This document shows positions 1 to 7,825 of a stretch of DNA of 39,409 nt, in pieces. The DNA comes from Peptoniphilus_A olsenii (GTDB lineage: Bacteria > Bacillota > Clostridia > Tissierellales > Peptoniphilaceae), in NCBI RefSeq assembly GCF_040545475.1, contig NZ_JBEPMA010000017.1, forward strand, positions 1 through 39,409, in the 5' to 3' direction. Both the position numbers and the translations under genes were made by a program. The notes below the pieces were generated by a model that had not been told where the DNA came from, did not search any database, and saw only the letters and a list, made by a program, of their open reading frames with translations. The stretch's first letter is position 1; every line of letters starts with the position of its first letter.

Positions 1-1546
1 TCTTCACCATCACCAAGGTCAATCCTATAGTGTTCGACAACTTCGCCATCTACATAGTGGTCAAAATAGAATTTGAAATATCCGATATAATCATCTGTCA
101 TTTCTCCAAATTCATTTTCTCCAAGAGTTTGATTATGGTCTTTAACATCAATATCCTTTTGTCTTAGGATATTGATTAAGTCTTTAGTTGCTATCTGCCC
201 ACTATAATCGGGAACTAATTCGTGATTTTCATTAAATTCTACAATCCAATAATCTTTTCCGTTTTCAGTGTTTTTGCCATCAAAAAAAGAAGCTTCATCA
301 GCTTCCTTTTCTTGGCTTATTTCATTTTCTAAGCTTCTACGTATTCCTTGATTGCTATTCTCTTCACTGTTGCCATCAAGTTGTTCATCTGTCCTTGGTA
401 TTCCTCTGGATTCTCTCTCATCATCTTCTCTGTCAATCCTTGTGCTTTCATCATCTTGACTTTCTCTCTCTTGATAAAGTCCACTGCCTGATTCTGAATT
501 TCCTTCAGATGGTTCAAAAGTGTTTTCTCCTCGTACATTTTCTGAAGTTTCTTCCAGTTCTCCATGTCCTCGCTCCCTACTAGGTAAGACAGTCTTAGAA
601 CTGCGTATGTCGGATTCGGAAATTTCTCCATAAATTCCAGATCCTTCTCCATCATGTCCAAGGTTTTCTCTTCGATCTTCATCGCTATTTCTTCTGTCGC
701 TTCCATCTGTGAAAACTCGTCCATCTCTACTTCTTGACCTATCATCTCGTCTATATAAATCATCTTGACCTCCTCTATCTTTATTTATATTTTCTATATC
801 TCTATTATAGTCGGCACCGGCCCTTTCTGTCAGCAGCCTAGCACGATCCATTTCCTTAGATTTTTCTATTGTTTTATCTATAATATCTTCACTAACCCTT
901 GATATTACAAGACCTATCTGTTCTAAAGAAATTGTATTTATCCTAGAAAAATTATTTTTTAAATTTTCCATATCCATAGGATAGACTGTATTAAACCTAT
1001 TAGCTACCGCATAGGATATTGAGTCCCTCATAAACTTTTCAAAACTAAGTCTATCCTCTATATCTATTCTCAAATCAGCAAGAGCCAAATTAATATATTC
1101 ATCTCCATAAATTCGACTTAAAGAAAATATATTTTCATTAAGTGAATCACAAGCTTCAAATGAAGAAGCATTTATTATTTCTTTTAAAGCCTCGTTATGG
1201 TTTTCGTGGTCAAACTGCCATAAGCTAACCTCATTAATATTCCTATCCATTGATGTGGTCTGACTAATATCGAAAATATATGAAACTTTTTTGTTTACAT
1301 CACTTCCAACTAAAATTGGAATACCCTTTTGACCCCTCATAACAACTCGACCAAAATATTTCTTCCACATATCAAAAGTCGCACAAGCTCTAGCTTCAGG
1401 TTCCTTGTTATATATGCTTAATTGGCTAGAAAAATCATATTTCTGATTATTGCCTATAACTTTTAAGAGTTTTAAATATTCTTTCTCATCTTGTAACACT
1501 TCATACTTTATTGCTTCTTGTATATTTTTAAATCATTTACTTGCAT
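1..1546 (-). pseudogene. large multidomain ICE protein, N-terminal part, frameshifted at its start
   Basis: The frame runs off the left edge. It opens with a helical domain containing EARACATFDMWKKYFGR and a G(I)PILVG segment, followed by a long Arg/Glu/Ser/Asp-rich linker (about 780-310). It ends with a globular segment (YWIVEFNE, then KFYFDHYVDGEVVEHYRIDL) resembling the LPD25-type domains of the giant helicase/methylase-like proteins that end many Firmicute ICEs. The gene should begin at the ATG at 1546 behind AGGAGG (1553-1558). However, compared with the second copy of this start at 6540, one T is missing at about 1532, so the ATG frame stops after 12 codons. The main frame has no good alternative start. 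A T TTA AAA heptamer at the lesion could allow a -1 slip into the main frame. Family assignment is from memory of motifs and is moderately sure; the helicase/methylase part is not visible. Confidence 0.6.
329..763 (-). CDS. TnpV-like protein, overprinted within the large ICE gene
   Basis: This is a 144-residue, Met/Glu/Lys-rich, apparently helical protein. It is encoded entirely inside the linker of the large ICE protein, in the same strand but another frame. It has its own perfect AGGAGG site (769-774) five bases before the ATG. The C-terminal half (LKEIQNQA, then GLTEKMM, then GQMNNLMATVKR) matches the pattern of TnpV proteins (EI-x3-A, G-V-T-E, M-N-N). The N-terminal half is not typical, so the family call is tentative. 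Its composition is that of a folded protein, whereas the overlapping frame is low-complexity and charged, which suggests the linker is the by-product of this gene. The function of TnpV is unknown. Confidence 0.55.
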   Translation of the reverse strand: MIYIDEMIGQEVEMDEFSQMEATEEIAMKIEEKTLDMMEKDLEFMEKFPNPTYAVLRLSYLVGSEDMENWKKLQKMYEEKTLLNHLKEIQNQAVDFIKREKVKMMKAQGLTEKMMRENPEEYQGQMNNLMATVKRIAIKEYVEA

Positions 1547-1557
1547 TTCCTACCTCC
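1498..1557 (-). repeat. direct repeat copy 1: ribosome site and first codons of the large ICE gene
   Basis: About 60 bases nearly identical to 6491-6551, including the AGGAGG-type site and the ATG. Differences are one missing T in the sixth to seventh codon and one or two substitutions. Together the copies bracket the rbgA/hydrolase pseudogene and the iron transporter operon. Confidence 0.85.
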
Positions 1558-1567
1558 TTTTTAGAGC

Positions 1568-1601
1568 AAAAAAAGACGATAGATTTTAAATTTCTATCGT
1601 C
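1568..1601 (-). terminator. leader terminator before the large ICE gene
   Basis: On the minus strand a 9-bp perfect stem (arms 1593-1601 and 1575-1583) is followed by seven T. It ends about 10 bases before the ribosome site of the gene starting at 1546. A terminator this close to the gene it precedes suggests attenuation or antitermination rather than simple gene separation. Confidence 0.8.
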
Positions 1602-1639
1602 CTTAAATACCCAAGTAATTTTCTATTTATGGTTTTATT

Positions 1640-1855
1640 TTAAGAAAGCATCAATAGTTTTTCTTGATTCACTTTTGCTTTTTCATTGCTTTCAGCTGTT
1701 CCCCCTGTCGCAACTCTAATTTTTCCTAAATCTAAAATACCATTGCCTGCAAATATATGCCCTGCTCCTTTATAAGAATAGATCTTTGCCTTAGGGTTTT
1801 GTTCCTTTATTTTATTTTCCATAGCAAGGCTATCCCACATCAAATCATACTCGCC
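1640..1855 (-). pseudogene. BAAT-type acyl hydrolase, C-terminal fragment
   Basis: About 70 residues matching the C-terminal part of dienelactone-hydrolase/BAAT-like alpha/beta hydrolases: EYDLMWDS, then a YKGAGHIF segment with the expected catalytic His, then ATGGTAESNEKA and a final helix. Everything before this, including the nucleophile, is missing. The fragment is joined in frame to the rbgA fragment at a shared glycine codon (about 1853-1855). This probably reflects a deletion that fused two genes. Confidence 0.7.
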
Positions 1856-2239
1856 CACAATCATCATCCTAATAAGGGGATTGTTAATGTCCTTTTCCTC
1901 GTGTTTATTAAACTTATCAGAAAGAATTTCCCTAGCTATATCATAGATTTTGCCAACGTTGATTCGCTCCTTAGAATTCATTGGCAGGGCCACAATCCCT
2001 TCGTTTTTAAACTTGTTAATTCACTTTTGATTTTCTAATGGGTCTGCCAGGTCTGACTTATTCATGATAATCATCCTAGGCTTGTCTGCTAAAATATCAT
2101 CAAGCATCGGATTTCTCGAAGATTCTGGAATCCTCGCATCTATAATCTCTAAAACTATATCAACCAGCTTTAGTTTTTTTTCAATCTCCTCCTTGGTCTT
2201 TTTCATATGACCAGAATACCAATTTATATTAAGTGCCAT
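1856..2239 (-). pseudogene. rbgA: RbgA/YlqF ribosome-assembly GTPase, N-terminal fragment with nonsense codon
   Basis: The fragment starts MALNINWYSGHMKKTKEEI, as RbgA/YlqF does, and contains the G4 motif NKSDLAD expected first in this circularly permuted GTPase. A TGA at 2021-2023 interrupts the frame where family members usually have Trp. The same frame then continues through NSKERINVGKIYDIAREIL to RMMIVG, exactly before the G1 P-loop. There it is fused to a hydrolase fragment. The G1-G3 motifs and the C-terminal domain are missing, so it cannot work as a GTPase. In family members this protein helps mature the 50S ribosomal subunit. Confidence 0.8.
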
Positions 2240-2365
2240 ATATACTCTTTTCTATAATATTAGATCAGACTTAAAACAAATTTTAAATATTACTACATTA
2301 TATGTTATTTTTAATATTTTTTCTAACATTTTTTATACAAACTCACCATTTAACATAAAAAAGTA

Positions 2366-2393
2366 TTGACAAAAGAAATATAAATGATAAAAT
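2366..2393 (+). promoter_or_regulatory. promoter of the iron transporter operon
   Basis: TTGACA (2366-2371), 16 bases, then TAAAAT (2388-2393) with an extended TGA just before it. It lies about 35 bases upstream of the lipoprotein ATG. Confidence 0.6.
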
Positions 2394-2413
2394 TGAATCG
2401 ATATAATCGAGAA

Positions 2414-2430
2414 AGGATATCATTATCAAT
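2414..2430 (+). promoter_or_regulatory. possible Fur-type iron box
   Basis: The segment GGATATCATTATCAATG overlaps the ribosome site and start codon. Its right half (ATTATCA) matches the 7-1-7 Fur consensus perfectly, and its left half only in part. Its position just downstream of the promoter and the nature of the operon make iron-dependent repression plausible. Confidence 0.3.
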
Positions 2431-3517
2431 GAAAAATAAATTATTTATTCTAATATCACTAGTACTATCTCTCAGCCTAAGTGCTTGCGGAAAACAAACT
2501 GCTAATGATAAAGATAATACAAAATCAGAAAACAAAGTTGAACAAACATCTAGTCAAGATGATAAAGACGCTAAAAAGGAAGACGATAAAAGCGATTCTA
2601 GCGATAGTCAACCTAGTGAAATTGTATTAAAACACGCTTTTGGTGAAACAAAAATAGAGAAAAGACCTCAAAGAATAGCTACCATCGGTTGGGGAAATCA
2701 AGATGTTCCTTTAAGCCTAGGTATTGTTCCTGTTGGATTTTCTAAGGCAAATTACGGAGTAGAAAAGGGAAAGGATATTCTCCCTTGGACAGAAAAGCAA
2801 ATTAAAGAACTTAATGGAAGTCCAGAAATTTTCGATGACCTTGATGGACTAAATTTTGAAGCTATTTCAAATGCAAAACCAGATGTAATCCTTGCTGGTT
2901 ATTCTGGAATTACAGAAGATGACTATAAGACTCTTTCAAAGATAGCTCCAGTAGCAGCCTATCCTGATAAACCTTGGCAAACTCTTTGGAGAGATATGGT
3001 AAAAATTGATTCTAAAGCTATGGGTATGGAAATAGAAGGCGAGGAGCTAATTGGCGAAACCGAAAAACTAATCAACGAAAATGTCGAAAAACATCCAGAA
3101 ATCAAGGGCAAAAAAGCAGTATTTATTATGGTTAACCAAGCCGACCCATCAAAATTTTGGATTTTTACATCAAAAGACCCTAGGGTAGCTTACCTTTTAG
3201 ACCTAGGTTTAGAATTTCCATCTTCTCTTAAAGAATTTGAAAAAGATGATAGTTTTACTGCTGAGTTATCCAGTGAAGAAGCAAATAAAATTGATGATGC
3301 AGATATTTTAATAACATATGGGGATGACACAACCCTTAAAACTCTCCAAGATGATCCCTTATTTGGTAAACTAAAGGCTGTTAAAAATGGAGCTGTAGCT
3401 GTGATTCCTGACAATACCCCTCTTGCAGCATCATGTATACCAACACCTTTGTCCATAGCTTACACAATAAATGATTATCTTGATTTAATATCTAATGCGT
3501 GCAAAAATGCAAAGTAA
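2429..3517 (+). CDS. Fe3+-siderophore ABC transporter substrate-binding lipoprotein
   Basis: The ATG at 2429 is preferred because it gives a lipoprotein signal directly (MKNKLFILIS then LSLSAC, lipid Cys at about residue 20) and GAAAGGA lies upstream. An acidic Lys/Asp/Ser linker (about 25-60) follows, then a periplasmic-binding-protein fold of the FecB/FhuD/YfmC class (type III). Typical stretches are KRPQRIATIGWGNQDVPLSLG, LNFEAISNAKPDVILAGYSG and DADILITYGD. It should capture a ferric siderophore or ferric citrate outside the membrane and deliver it to the two permeases encoded next. The ligand cannot be read from the sequence. It is first in a four-gene operon. Confidence 0.9.
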   Translation: MKNKLFILISLVLSLSLSACGKQTANDKDNTKSENKVEQTSSQDDKDAKKEDDKSDSSDSQPSEIVLKHAFGETKIEKRPQRIATIGWGNQDVPLSLGIVPVGFSKANYGVEKGKDILPWTEKQIKELNGSPEIFDDLDGLNFEAISNAKPDVILAGYSGITEDDYKTLSKIAPVAAYPDKPWQTLWRDMVKIDSKAMGMEIEGEELIGETEKLINENVEKHPEIKGKKAVFIMVNQADPSKFWIFTSKDPRVAYLLDLGLEFPSSLKEFEKDDSFTAELSSEEANKIDDADILITYGDDTTLKTLQDDPLFGKLKAVKNGAVAVIPDNTPLAASCIPTPLSIAYTINDYLDLISNACKNAK

Positions 3518-4532
3518 AAAAATAAATATTGGATTTATCTTTTTGATAAGCTTATGCTTAATAGTGGGAATATTTTTATCATTAAGCTTAGGTAGCAGAG
3601 ATACCAGCTTTCAAGAGCTGCTATCTGCTTTTAATATACATTATAAGGCTGATGATTTCGGTGTGTCAGTCATCAGAAAAAGAATCCCAAGAACAATTTT
3701 TGCAATATTAGCTGGTTCATCTCTTGCTGTAAGTGGAGCTCTAATGCAAACTATTAGTAGAAATCCAATAGCTGACCCATCTATCCTGGGAATAAATACT
3801 GGGGCAAGTCTTGCAGTTGTAGTAGGTCTATGTTTTTTTGGTATTTCATCATCCATTGCTTATATTAGTTCAGCTATAGTTGGTGGATTTTTGGTCTTTG
3901 GTCTAGTGTATGCCATAGCATCCTCAGGAAAAAGTGCCTTAACTCCTGTCAAACTTGCCCTTTCAGGAACTGCCACAAGCCTTGCCCTATCTTCACTTGT
4001 TAGTTTTCTTCTCCTGCCCAACAACAATATCATGGATCAATTTAGATTTTGGCAGGTAGGTAGCCTTGGTCCTGCAACTATGAAGTCAATACTTATTCTC
4101 TTGCCATTTATAGCAATAGGACATCTAATTGCCTTTGCAATAAGCCCTAGTTTAAATGCCATATCACTTGGAGATGAACTTGCAAAGTCACTTGGTACAA
4201 GGGTTGGCTTATGTAGATTTTTAGGCTCCTTGGCCTCTGTAATCTTGTGTGCATCCTCCACTGCTATCGGTGGCCCTATTGCCTTTGTAGGGCTTATTGT
4301 GCCACATTTTGTTAGGATATTGTTTGGTTCAAACCTAAGTTTCACTATACCCATATCAGCTATATCAGGTTCTATGCTGCTATTATACTGTGACATACTA
4401 GCAAGGATAATTGCAAGACCAAGTGAAATTGAAGTAGGAATTATCACCGCTATTATTGGTGGTCCCATCCTAATATATATTTGTCTAAAAAAGAAAGGGG
4501 GATTTGGTGGAAAATCTTCTTCAGGGAATTAG
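3495..4532 (+). CDS. FecCD-family iron-siderophore permease, first subunit
   Basis: 345 residues with about ten hydrophobic segments and the FecCD/BtuC hallmarks RIPRTIFAILAGSSLAVSG, LMQTISRNPIADPSILGINT and, near the C-terminus, IGGPIAFVGLIVPHFVR (the segment that contacts the ATPase). An alternative start is the ATG at 3507. The gene overlaps the end of the binding-protein gene by 23 bases, so translation is probably coupled. It should form the membrane channel as a heterodimer with the next gene product. Confidence 0.92.
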   Translation: MRAKMQSKKINIGFIFLISLCLIVGIFLSLSLGSRDTSFQELLSAFNIHYKADDFGVSVIRKRIPRTIFAILAGSSLAVSGALMQTISRNPIADPSILGINTGASLAVVVGLCFFGISSSIAYISSAIVGGFLVFGLVYAIASSGKSALTPVKLALSGTATSLALSSLVSFLLLPNNNIMDQFRFWQVGSLGPATMKSILILLPFIAIGHLIAFAISPSLNAISLGDELAKSLGTRVGLCRFLGSLASVILCASSTAIGGPIAFVGLIVPHFVRILFGSNLSFTIPISAISGSMLLLYCDILARIIARPSEIEVGIITAIIGGPILIYICLKKKGGFGGKSSSGN

Positions 4533-5517
4533 AAAAAGAAATAGAAGAATCCGTTTACTAAGATTATTGTTTTTAATCTTAGTTCTTGTGGCTAGTTTCC
4601 TTATCCTAAGTCTTGGAGATAAAAACTATTCTTTTTCTCAACTTATAAATATATGCTTAGATAAAACTAATAATCCCGCTTCTTTTGTTATTTTTGAATT
4701 AAGAATTCCAAGACTTGTAGCAGGAATTAGCGCCGGTTTTTCCTTTGCACTAGCAGGTTTTGTCTTTCAAACCATGCTAAGGAATCCTCTTGCCAGTCCA
4801 GACATAATAGGAGTCACTAGTGGCTCATCTCTTGCTGCTATTATTTGCATAGCTTTTTTAAAAACTAATAAATATACCACTGGTCTAATTTCTACCATTG
4901 CTGGAATATCTGTTGCCTTGACAATATTCTTTTTATCAAAAAAAGACGGCTTTTCTACAAGCAAACTAGTTCTAATTGGGATTGGTTTCCAGGCGATGCT
5001 TAGGGCAATGATTTCTTTCGTTTTACTCAAGTCTAGTAAATATGATCTTGGAGAAGTTATGAGATGGCTTAATGGATCTCTATCCTATGCCAAGCTAAAT
5101 GACCTTTCTTTTATGGTAATTACAAGTTTTATTATTAGTATAATGATTCTTACTTACAAAAAAAGACTTGAAATTTTAGAATTAGGAGATAGCTATAGTC
5201 AATGTTTAGGAATTAACCCTGACTTATCTAGGATGATTTTAATCCTATTGAGTGTGAGTCTAACTGCATTTTCAACATCAGTTACCGGTCCCATTGCGTG
5301 CATTTCATTTATATCAGGACCTATTGCCCTAGGACTAGGTAAAAAGAAAGACCCTATTCTTACAGGACTTGTAGGGATATGCCTAGTGCTTGCTTCAGAT
5401 TTGCTAAGTACTAATTTCTTACCTGCAAGGTATCCTGTAGGTGTAGTAACAGGACTGATTGGTGCCCCATATCTCCTATACCTTATAATAAAAATGAACA
5501 AAAGGAGTGCTATATGA
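4507..5517 (+). CDS. FecCD-family iron-siderophore permease, second subunit
   Basis: About 336 residues, polytopic, with the FecCD signatures ELRIPRLVAGISAGFSFALAG, QTMLRNPLASPDIIGVTSGS and TGPIACISFISGPIALGLG. No ATG is available. TTG at 4504 and GTG at 4507 both follow AAGGGGG, and the GTG has the better spacing. It overlaps the end of the first permease gene by 26 bases. The N-terminus is unusually basic (RKRNRRIRLLRL), consistent with the inside-positive rule. Confidence 0.92.
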   Translation: MENLLQGIRKRNRRIRLLRLLFLILVLVASFLILSLGDKNYSFSQLINICLDKTNNPASFVIFELRIPRLVAGISAGFSFALAGFVFQTMLRNPLASPDIIGVTSGSSLAAIICIAFLKTNKYTTGLISTIAGISVALTIFFLSKKDGFSTSKLVLIGIGFQAMLRAMISFVLLKSSKYDLGEVMRWLNGSLSYAKLNDLSFMVITSFIISIMILTYKKRLEILELGDSYSQCLGINPDLSRMILILLSVSLTAFSTSVTGPIACISFISGPIALGLGKKKDPILTGLVGICLVLASDLLSTNFLPARYPVGVVTGLIGAPYLLYLIIKMNKRSAI

Positions 5518-6308
5518 AAGAACTAAAAGCCATAAACTTATCCAGTGGCTATAACAATAGAATAATCCTAAAAGATATTAACTTGTCTATTCCTAAAGGC
5601 AAAATTTCGGTAATTATTGGAGCTAATGGGTGTGGCAAATCTACCCTTCTCAAAACTATAGCCAACCTTATTGAAATACAAAATGGCAGAGTTACTTTAG
5701 ATGATAAGAACATAAAAGATTACAATCTAAAAGACCTCGCCAAAGATTTGGGACTTTTACCCCAATCTCCTATTCTTCCAGAATCAATCACTGTAGCTGA
5801 CCTCATAGCTAGGGGTAGATTTCCATATAGAAAAGCATTTAAACCATTAAGTAATGAAGATTTGTCTGTAATAAATAGAGCTATGGAGATGACAAACATT
5901 ACCGACTTGGCGGATAGGTTTGTAGATGAGCTTTCAGGTGGCCAGAGGCAAAGAGTGTGGATAGCTATGGCTCTTGCCCAAGATACAGATATCCTACTTT
6001 TGGATGAACCAACTACTTATCTCGATATAGCCTACCAAGTCGAAGTATTGGATATCCTAACGGATCTCAACATAAAATACTCTACGACAATTGTCATGGT
6101 GCTCCACGATATTAATCTTTCTTGTAGGTACGCCGATTATTTATTTGCAATAAAAAATGGCAGGCTTATAGCAGAGGGACAACCAGAAAATATATTAAAT
6201 GACAAACTAATTAAAGATATATATAATATGGAAGCTAAAATAATAACTGACCCAGTTAGCAAGAGTCCTATGATTGTTCCAATAGGACGACATAATAAGA
6301 AACAATAA
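5514..6308 (+). CDS. iron-siderophore ABC transporter ATPase (FecE/FhuC type)
   Basis: 264 residues. Visible motifs are Walker A GANGCGKST, Q-loop LLPQSP, signature LSGGQRQR, Walker B ILLLDEPTTYLD and H-loop VLHDIN. All catalytic residues are present, so the transporter looks functional. The ATG overlaps the stop of the second permease (ATGA), indicating translational coupling. A strong terminator follows. Confidence 0.95.
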   Translation: MKELKAINLSSGYNNRIILKDINLSIPKGKISVIIGANGCGKSTLLKTIANLIEIQNGRVTLDDKNIKDYNLKDLAKDLGLLPQSPILPESITVADLIARGRFPYRKAFKPLSNEDLSVINRAMEMTNITDLADRFVDELSGGQRQRVWIAMALAQDTDILLLDEPTTYLDIAYQVEVLDILTDLNIKYSTTIVMVLHDINLSCRYADYLFAIKNGRLIAEGQPENILNDKLIKDIYNMEAKIITDPVSKSPMIVPIGRHNKKQ

Positions 6309-6312
6309 AATT

Positions 6313-6362
6313 ATAACCACCACAGATTTTAACTTGATAATTCATTTGCCTGTGGTGGTTAT
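6313..6362 (+). terminator. terminator of the iron transporter operon
   Basis: 13-bp perfect inverted repeat (6313-6325 and 6350-6362, AACCACCACAG core) followed by T-rich sequence (TTTTATATTTTATTT). Confidence 0.85.
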
Positions 6363-6374
6363 TTTATATTTTAT

Positions 6375-6467
6375 TTATCGTAACTTCTTCGTTTTTTTAT
6401 CTTTTATTTCTATAATCTTCCCATAATATTTGCTATAATCAATATCCTCCTTTGGGAAATTGAAACT
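6375..6467 (-). other. short coding remnant of unknown origin
   Basis: Open frame of about 30 codons ending at TAA 6375-6377, translating as SFNFPKEDIDYSKYYGKIIE and then a lysine-rich tail. It has no start of its own and lies just downstream of the truncated second copy of the large ICE gene start. It may be the 3' end of that gene after a large internal deletion; this is inference. Confidence 0.3.
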
Positions 6468-6490
6468 ACTGTCTTATCGAGTCTTACACA

Positions 6491-6551
6491 ACTTCATACT
6501 TTATTGCTTCTTTTATATTTTTAAAATCATTTACTTGCATTTCCTACCTCC
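6491..6551 (-). repeat. direct repeat copy 2: native start of the large ICE gene
   Basis: Matches 1498-1557. Here the start frame is intact (ATG at 6540, MQVNDFKNIKEAIKYEV) but the gene is cut after about 18 codons by a TAA. The ATG lies inside the last codons of the DNA methylase remnant, which is the expected junction between these two ICE genes, so this looks like the original location. Confidence 0.8.
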
Positions 6552-7234
6552 ATTCTATGAATTTCTTTTATAATAGCCATTAAAACGTCAACCACAATAG
6601 AATTGCCGGCCTACTTATATAGTTTGCTTGAAGTGCAATTTTTTCTTCTTGGATGTACTTCCTCTAATTTATCTATATCACTATCATCAAAACCCATGAG
6701 TCTTAAACATTCTCTTTCTGTTAAATACCTATACTGATCATTTCCAATATCTATTATTCCAGAATTTGGTACTCTCATTTGTTTTGTAGAAATAGTATAA
6801 GAAAAATCTTTAATCACTTTTAGTCGCCCTTTAAAACTATTATCTATGCCTTTATTTAAAAATTTCAGCATATAAGGTTGGGTCATTGTATAAAGTTCAC
6901 TTACATCCTTTTCTAAAAATCACTTAGTGGTCTTGTTTCTTTCCTCTCCAATTTATTAAAAGAAAATTTATTTGCTCCAAGACATGAAACAACAAATATT
7001 CTCTCCTTTTTTGAGGTATTCCAAAATCCATTGCATTTAAAATTTCATACTTACTTTCATATCCAAGGTCTTCTAGCTCCTTTAGATAAATAAAAAAGGA
7101 GTCCCTCATATTTCTATCAAGGACTCCCTTTACATTTTCCCAAATTATCCATTTAGGTTTATCTTTCATTTCTTTAATTATTCTAATTGTTTCAAATAGT
7201 AGGCTTGATCTAGTTCCTGAGTTTTTTACTCCTC
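6527..7234 (-). pseudogene. C5 DNA methyltransferase, middle and C-terminal fragments
   Basis: Upstream part (about 7234-6950): GTRSSLLFETIRIIKEM, then the ENV motif region (WIIWENVKGVL) and the QKRRE motif (FGIPQKRREYLLF). A one-base deletion near 6950 shifts the frame, which resumes as RPLSDFLEKDVSELYTM. The C-terminal part has YRYLTERECLRLMGF and RRKNCTSSKLYK. Next comes TAG (6609-6611) where the family has Gln, then AGNSIVVDVLMAIIKEI, the last conserved motif. The original stop at 6527 overlaps the start of the large ICE gene. The N-terminus is 2 kb away at 9216-9336 and the catalytic PC loop is lost. The enzyme is dead. Confidence 0.8.
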
Positions 7235-7386
7235 CATGCTTTTCCATAACGCTTATGAGTTTTAGGATCTCTTTTATATTTTTCATAGTTTCTGTTGTAT
7301 TCTTTCTCATGTTCCTTACAGAATCTTCCATCAACTAGTTTTGGACAACCTGGATGTGAACATGGTCTCTTAGGTTTTCTCGGCAC
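7235..7386 (-). pseudogene. phage HNH endonuclease, N-terminal fragment
   Basis: Starts at GTG 7384-7386 behind GGAG and reads PRKPKRPCSHPGCPKLVDG, then RFCKEHEKEYNRNYEKYKRD and RYGKAW. This is the zinc-binding N-terminus of the HNH nucleases that sit next to the terminase genes of many Firmicute siphophages. After KAWR it runs into the methylase remnant (about 7233), so the HNH catalytic core is gone. Confidence 0.7.
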
Positions 7387-7398
7387 TTTATCACTCCA

Positions 7399-7431
7399 TA
7401 AAGAAAGCCCTGAAGATTAAATCTCCAAGGC
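7399..7431 (-). terminator. leader terminator before the HNH fragment
   Basis: On the minus strand, arms 7422-7431 and 7407-7416 (GCCTTGGAGA/TCTTCAGGGC with G-U pairs), then TTTCTTT and the ribosome site of the GTG start at 7386. Same arrangement as the other leader hairpins. Confidence 0.55.
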
Positions 7432-7548
7432 TCTTTTAATTATTCTTTTGCTATTATAATGATACTACATATCCATAGTGACATTCTATGACATTTCGTG
7501 ACAAGATATATGATTATTAAGACTTTTAATCTATAGGTTTGCAATAAT

Positions 7549-7577
7549 TTGAAATAAGAATATAAATAAGATACAAT
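7549..7577 (+). promoter_or_regulatory. promoter of the small membrane protein gene
   Basis: TTGAAA (7549-7554), 17 bases, TACAAT (7572-7577), followed by the AGGAGA ribosome site (7585-7590) and ATG at 7596. Confidence 0.65.
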
Positions 7578-7595
7578 AACAAAAAGGAGATAAAA

Positions 7596-7787
7596 ATGAA
7601 ATCATTTAATCGATATTTTGCATCAGCGATGATTCTACTTGTATTAGCTATTATTTTTATTATTGTAGCAATTAATCATCCTGAACTATCATTTCCATGG
7701 GATAATAAATTTACCTATTTGTTGTATGCTTTATATTTTATAATAACAGTGTTTTTATTTGCACTTGGAGTCAAAAAAAATAGCTAA
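7596..7787 (+). CDS. small two-helix membrane protein
   Basis: 63 residues: a short basic N-terminus, one hydrophobic helix (about 10-27, AMILLVLAIIFIIVAI), a short polar loop, and a second helix (about 41-58). It has its own promoter and ribosome site and ends in a terminator, so it is a complete single-gene unit. It stands on the opposite strand to all its neighbours and between fragments of phage genes, so it may be a phage moron-type gene. I do not recognise the family. Confidence 0.65.
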   Translation: MKSFNRYFASAMILLVLAIIFIIVAINHPELSFPWDNKFTYLLYALYFIITVFLFALGVKKNS

Positions 7788-7820
7788 CGTCTACATTTTG
7801 TTAGACGTTAGCTGTTTTTA
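7782..7820 (+). terminator. bidirectional terminator between convergent genes
   Basis: 12-bp perfect inverted repeat (7782-7793 and 7802-7813) followed by a T-run on the plus strand and preceded by an A-run, so it can serve both the small membrane protein and the secreted protein remnant converging from the right. Confidence 0.85.
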
Positions 7821-7825
7821 TTTAT

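Noticed and set aside
395..583. Plus-strand open frames opposite the large ICE gene, VirB4, relaxase, recombinase and others
   Set aside because: They lack ribosome sites, mirror well-supported minus-strand genes, and have Leu/Phe/Ser-rich composition typical of antisense shadows.
2021..2023. TGA at a conserved Trp codon, hinting at a code where TGA means Trp
   Set aside because: TGA serves as a normal stop elsewhere in the window (for example the second permease), and other broken genes here have TAA or TAG. Ordinary nonsense mutation explains it.
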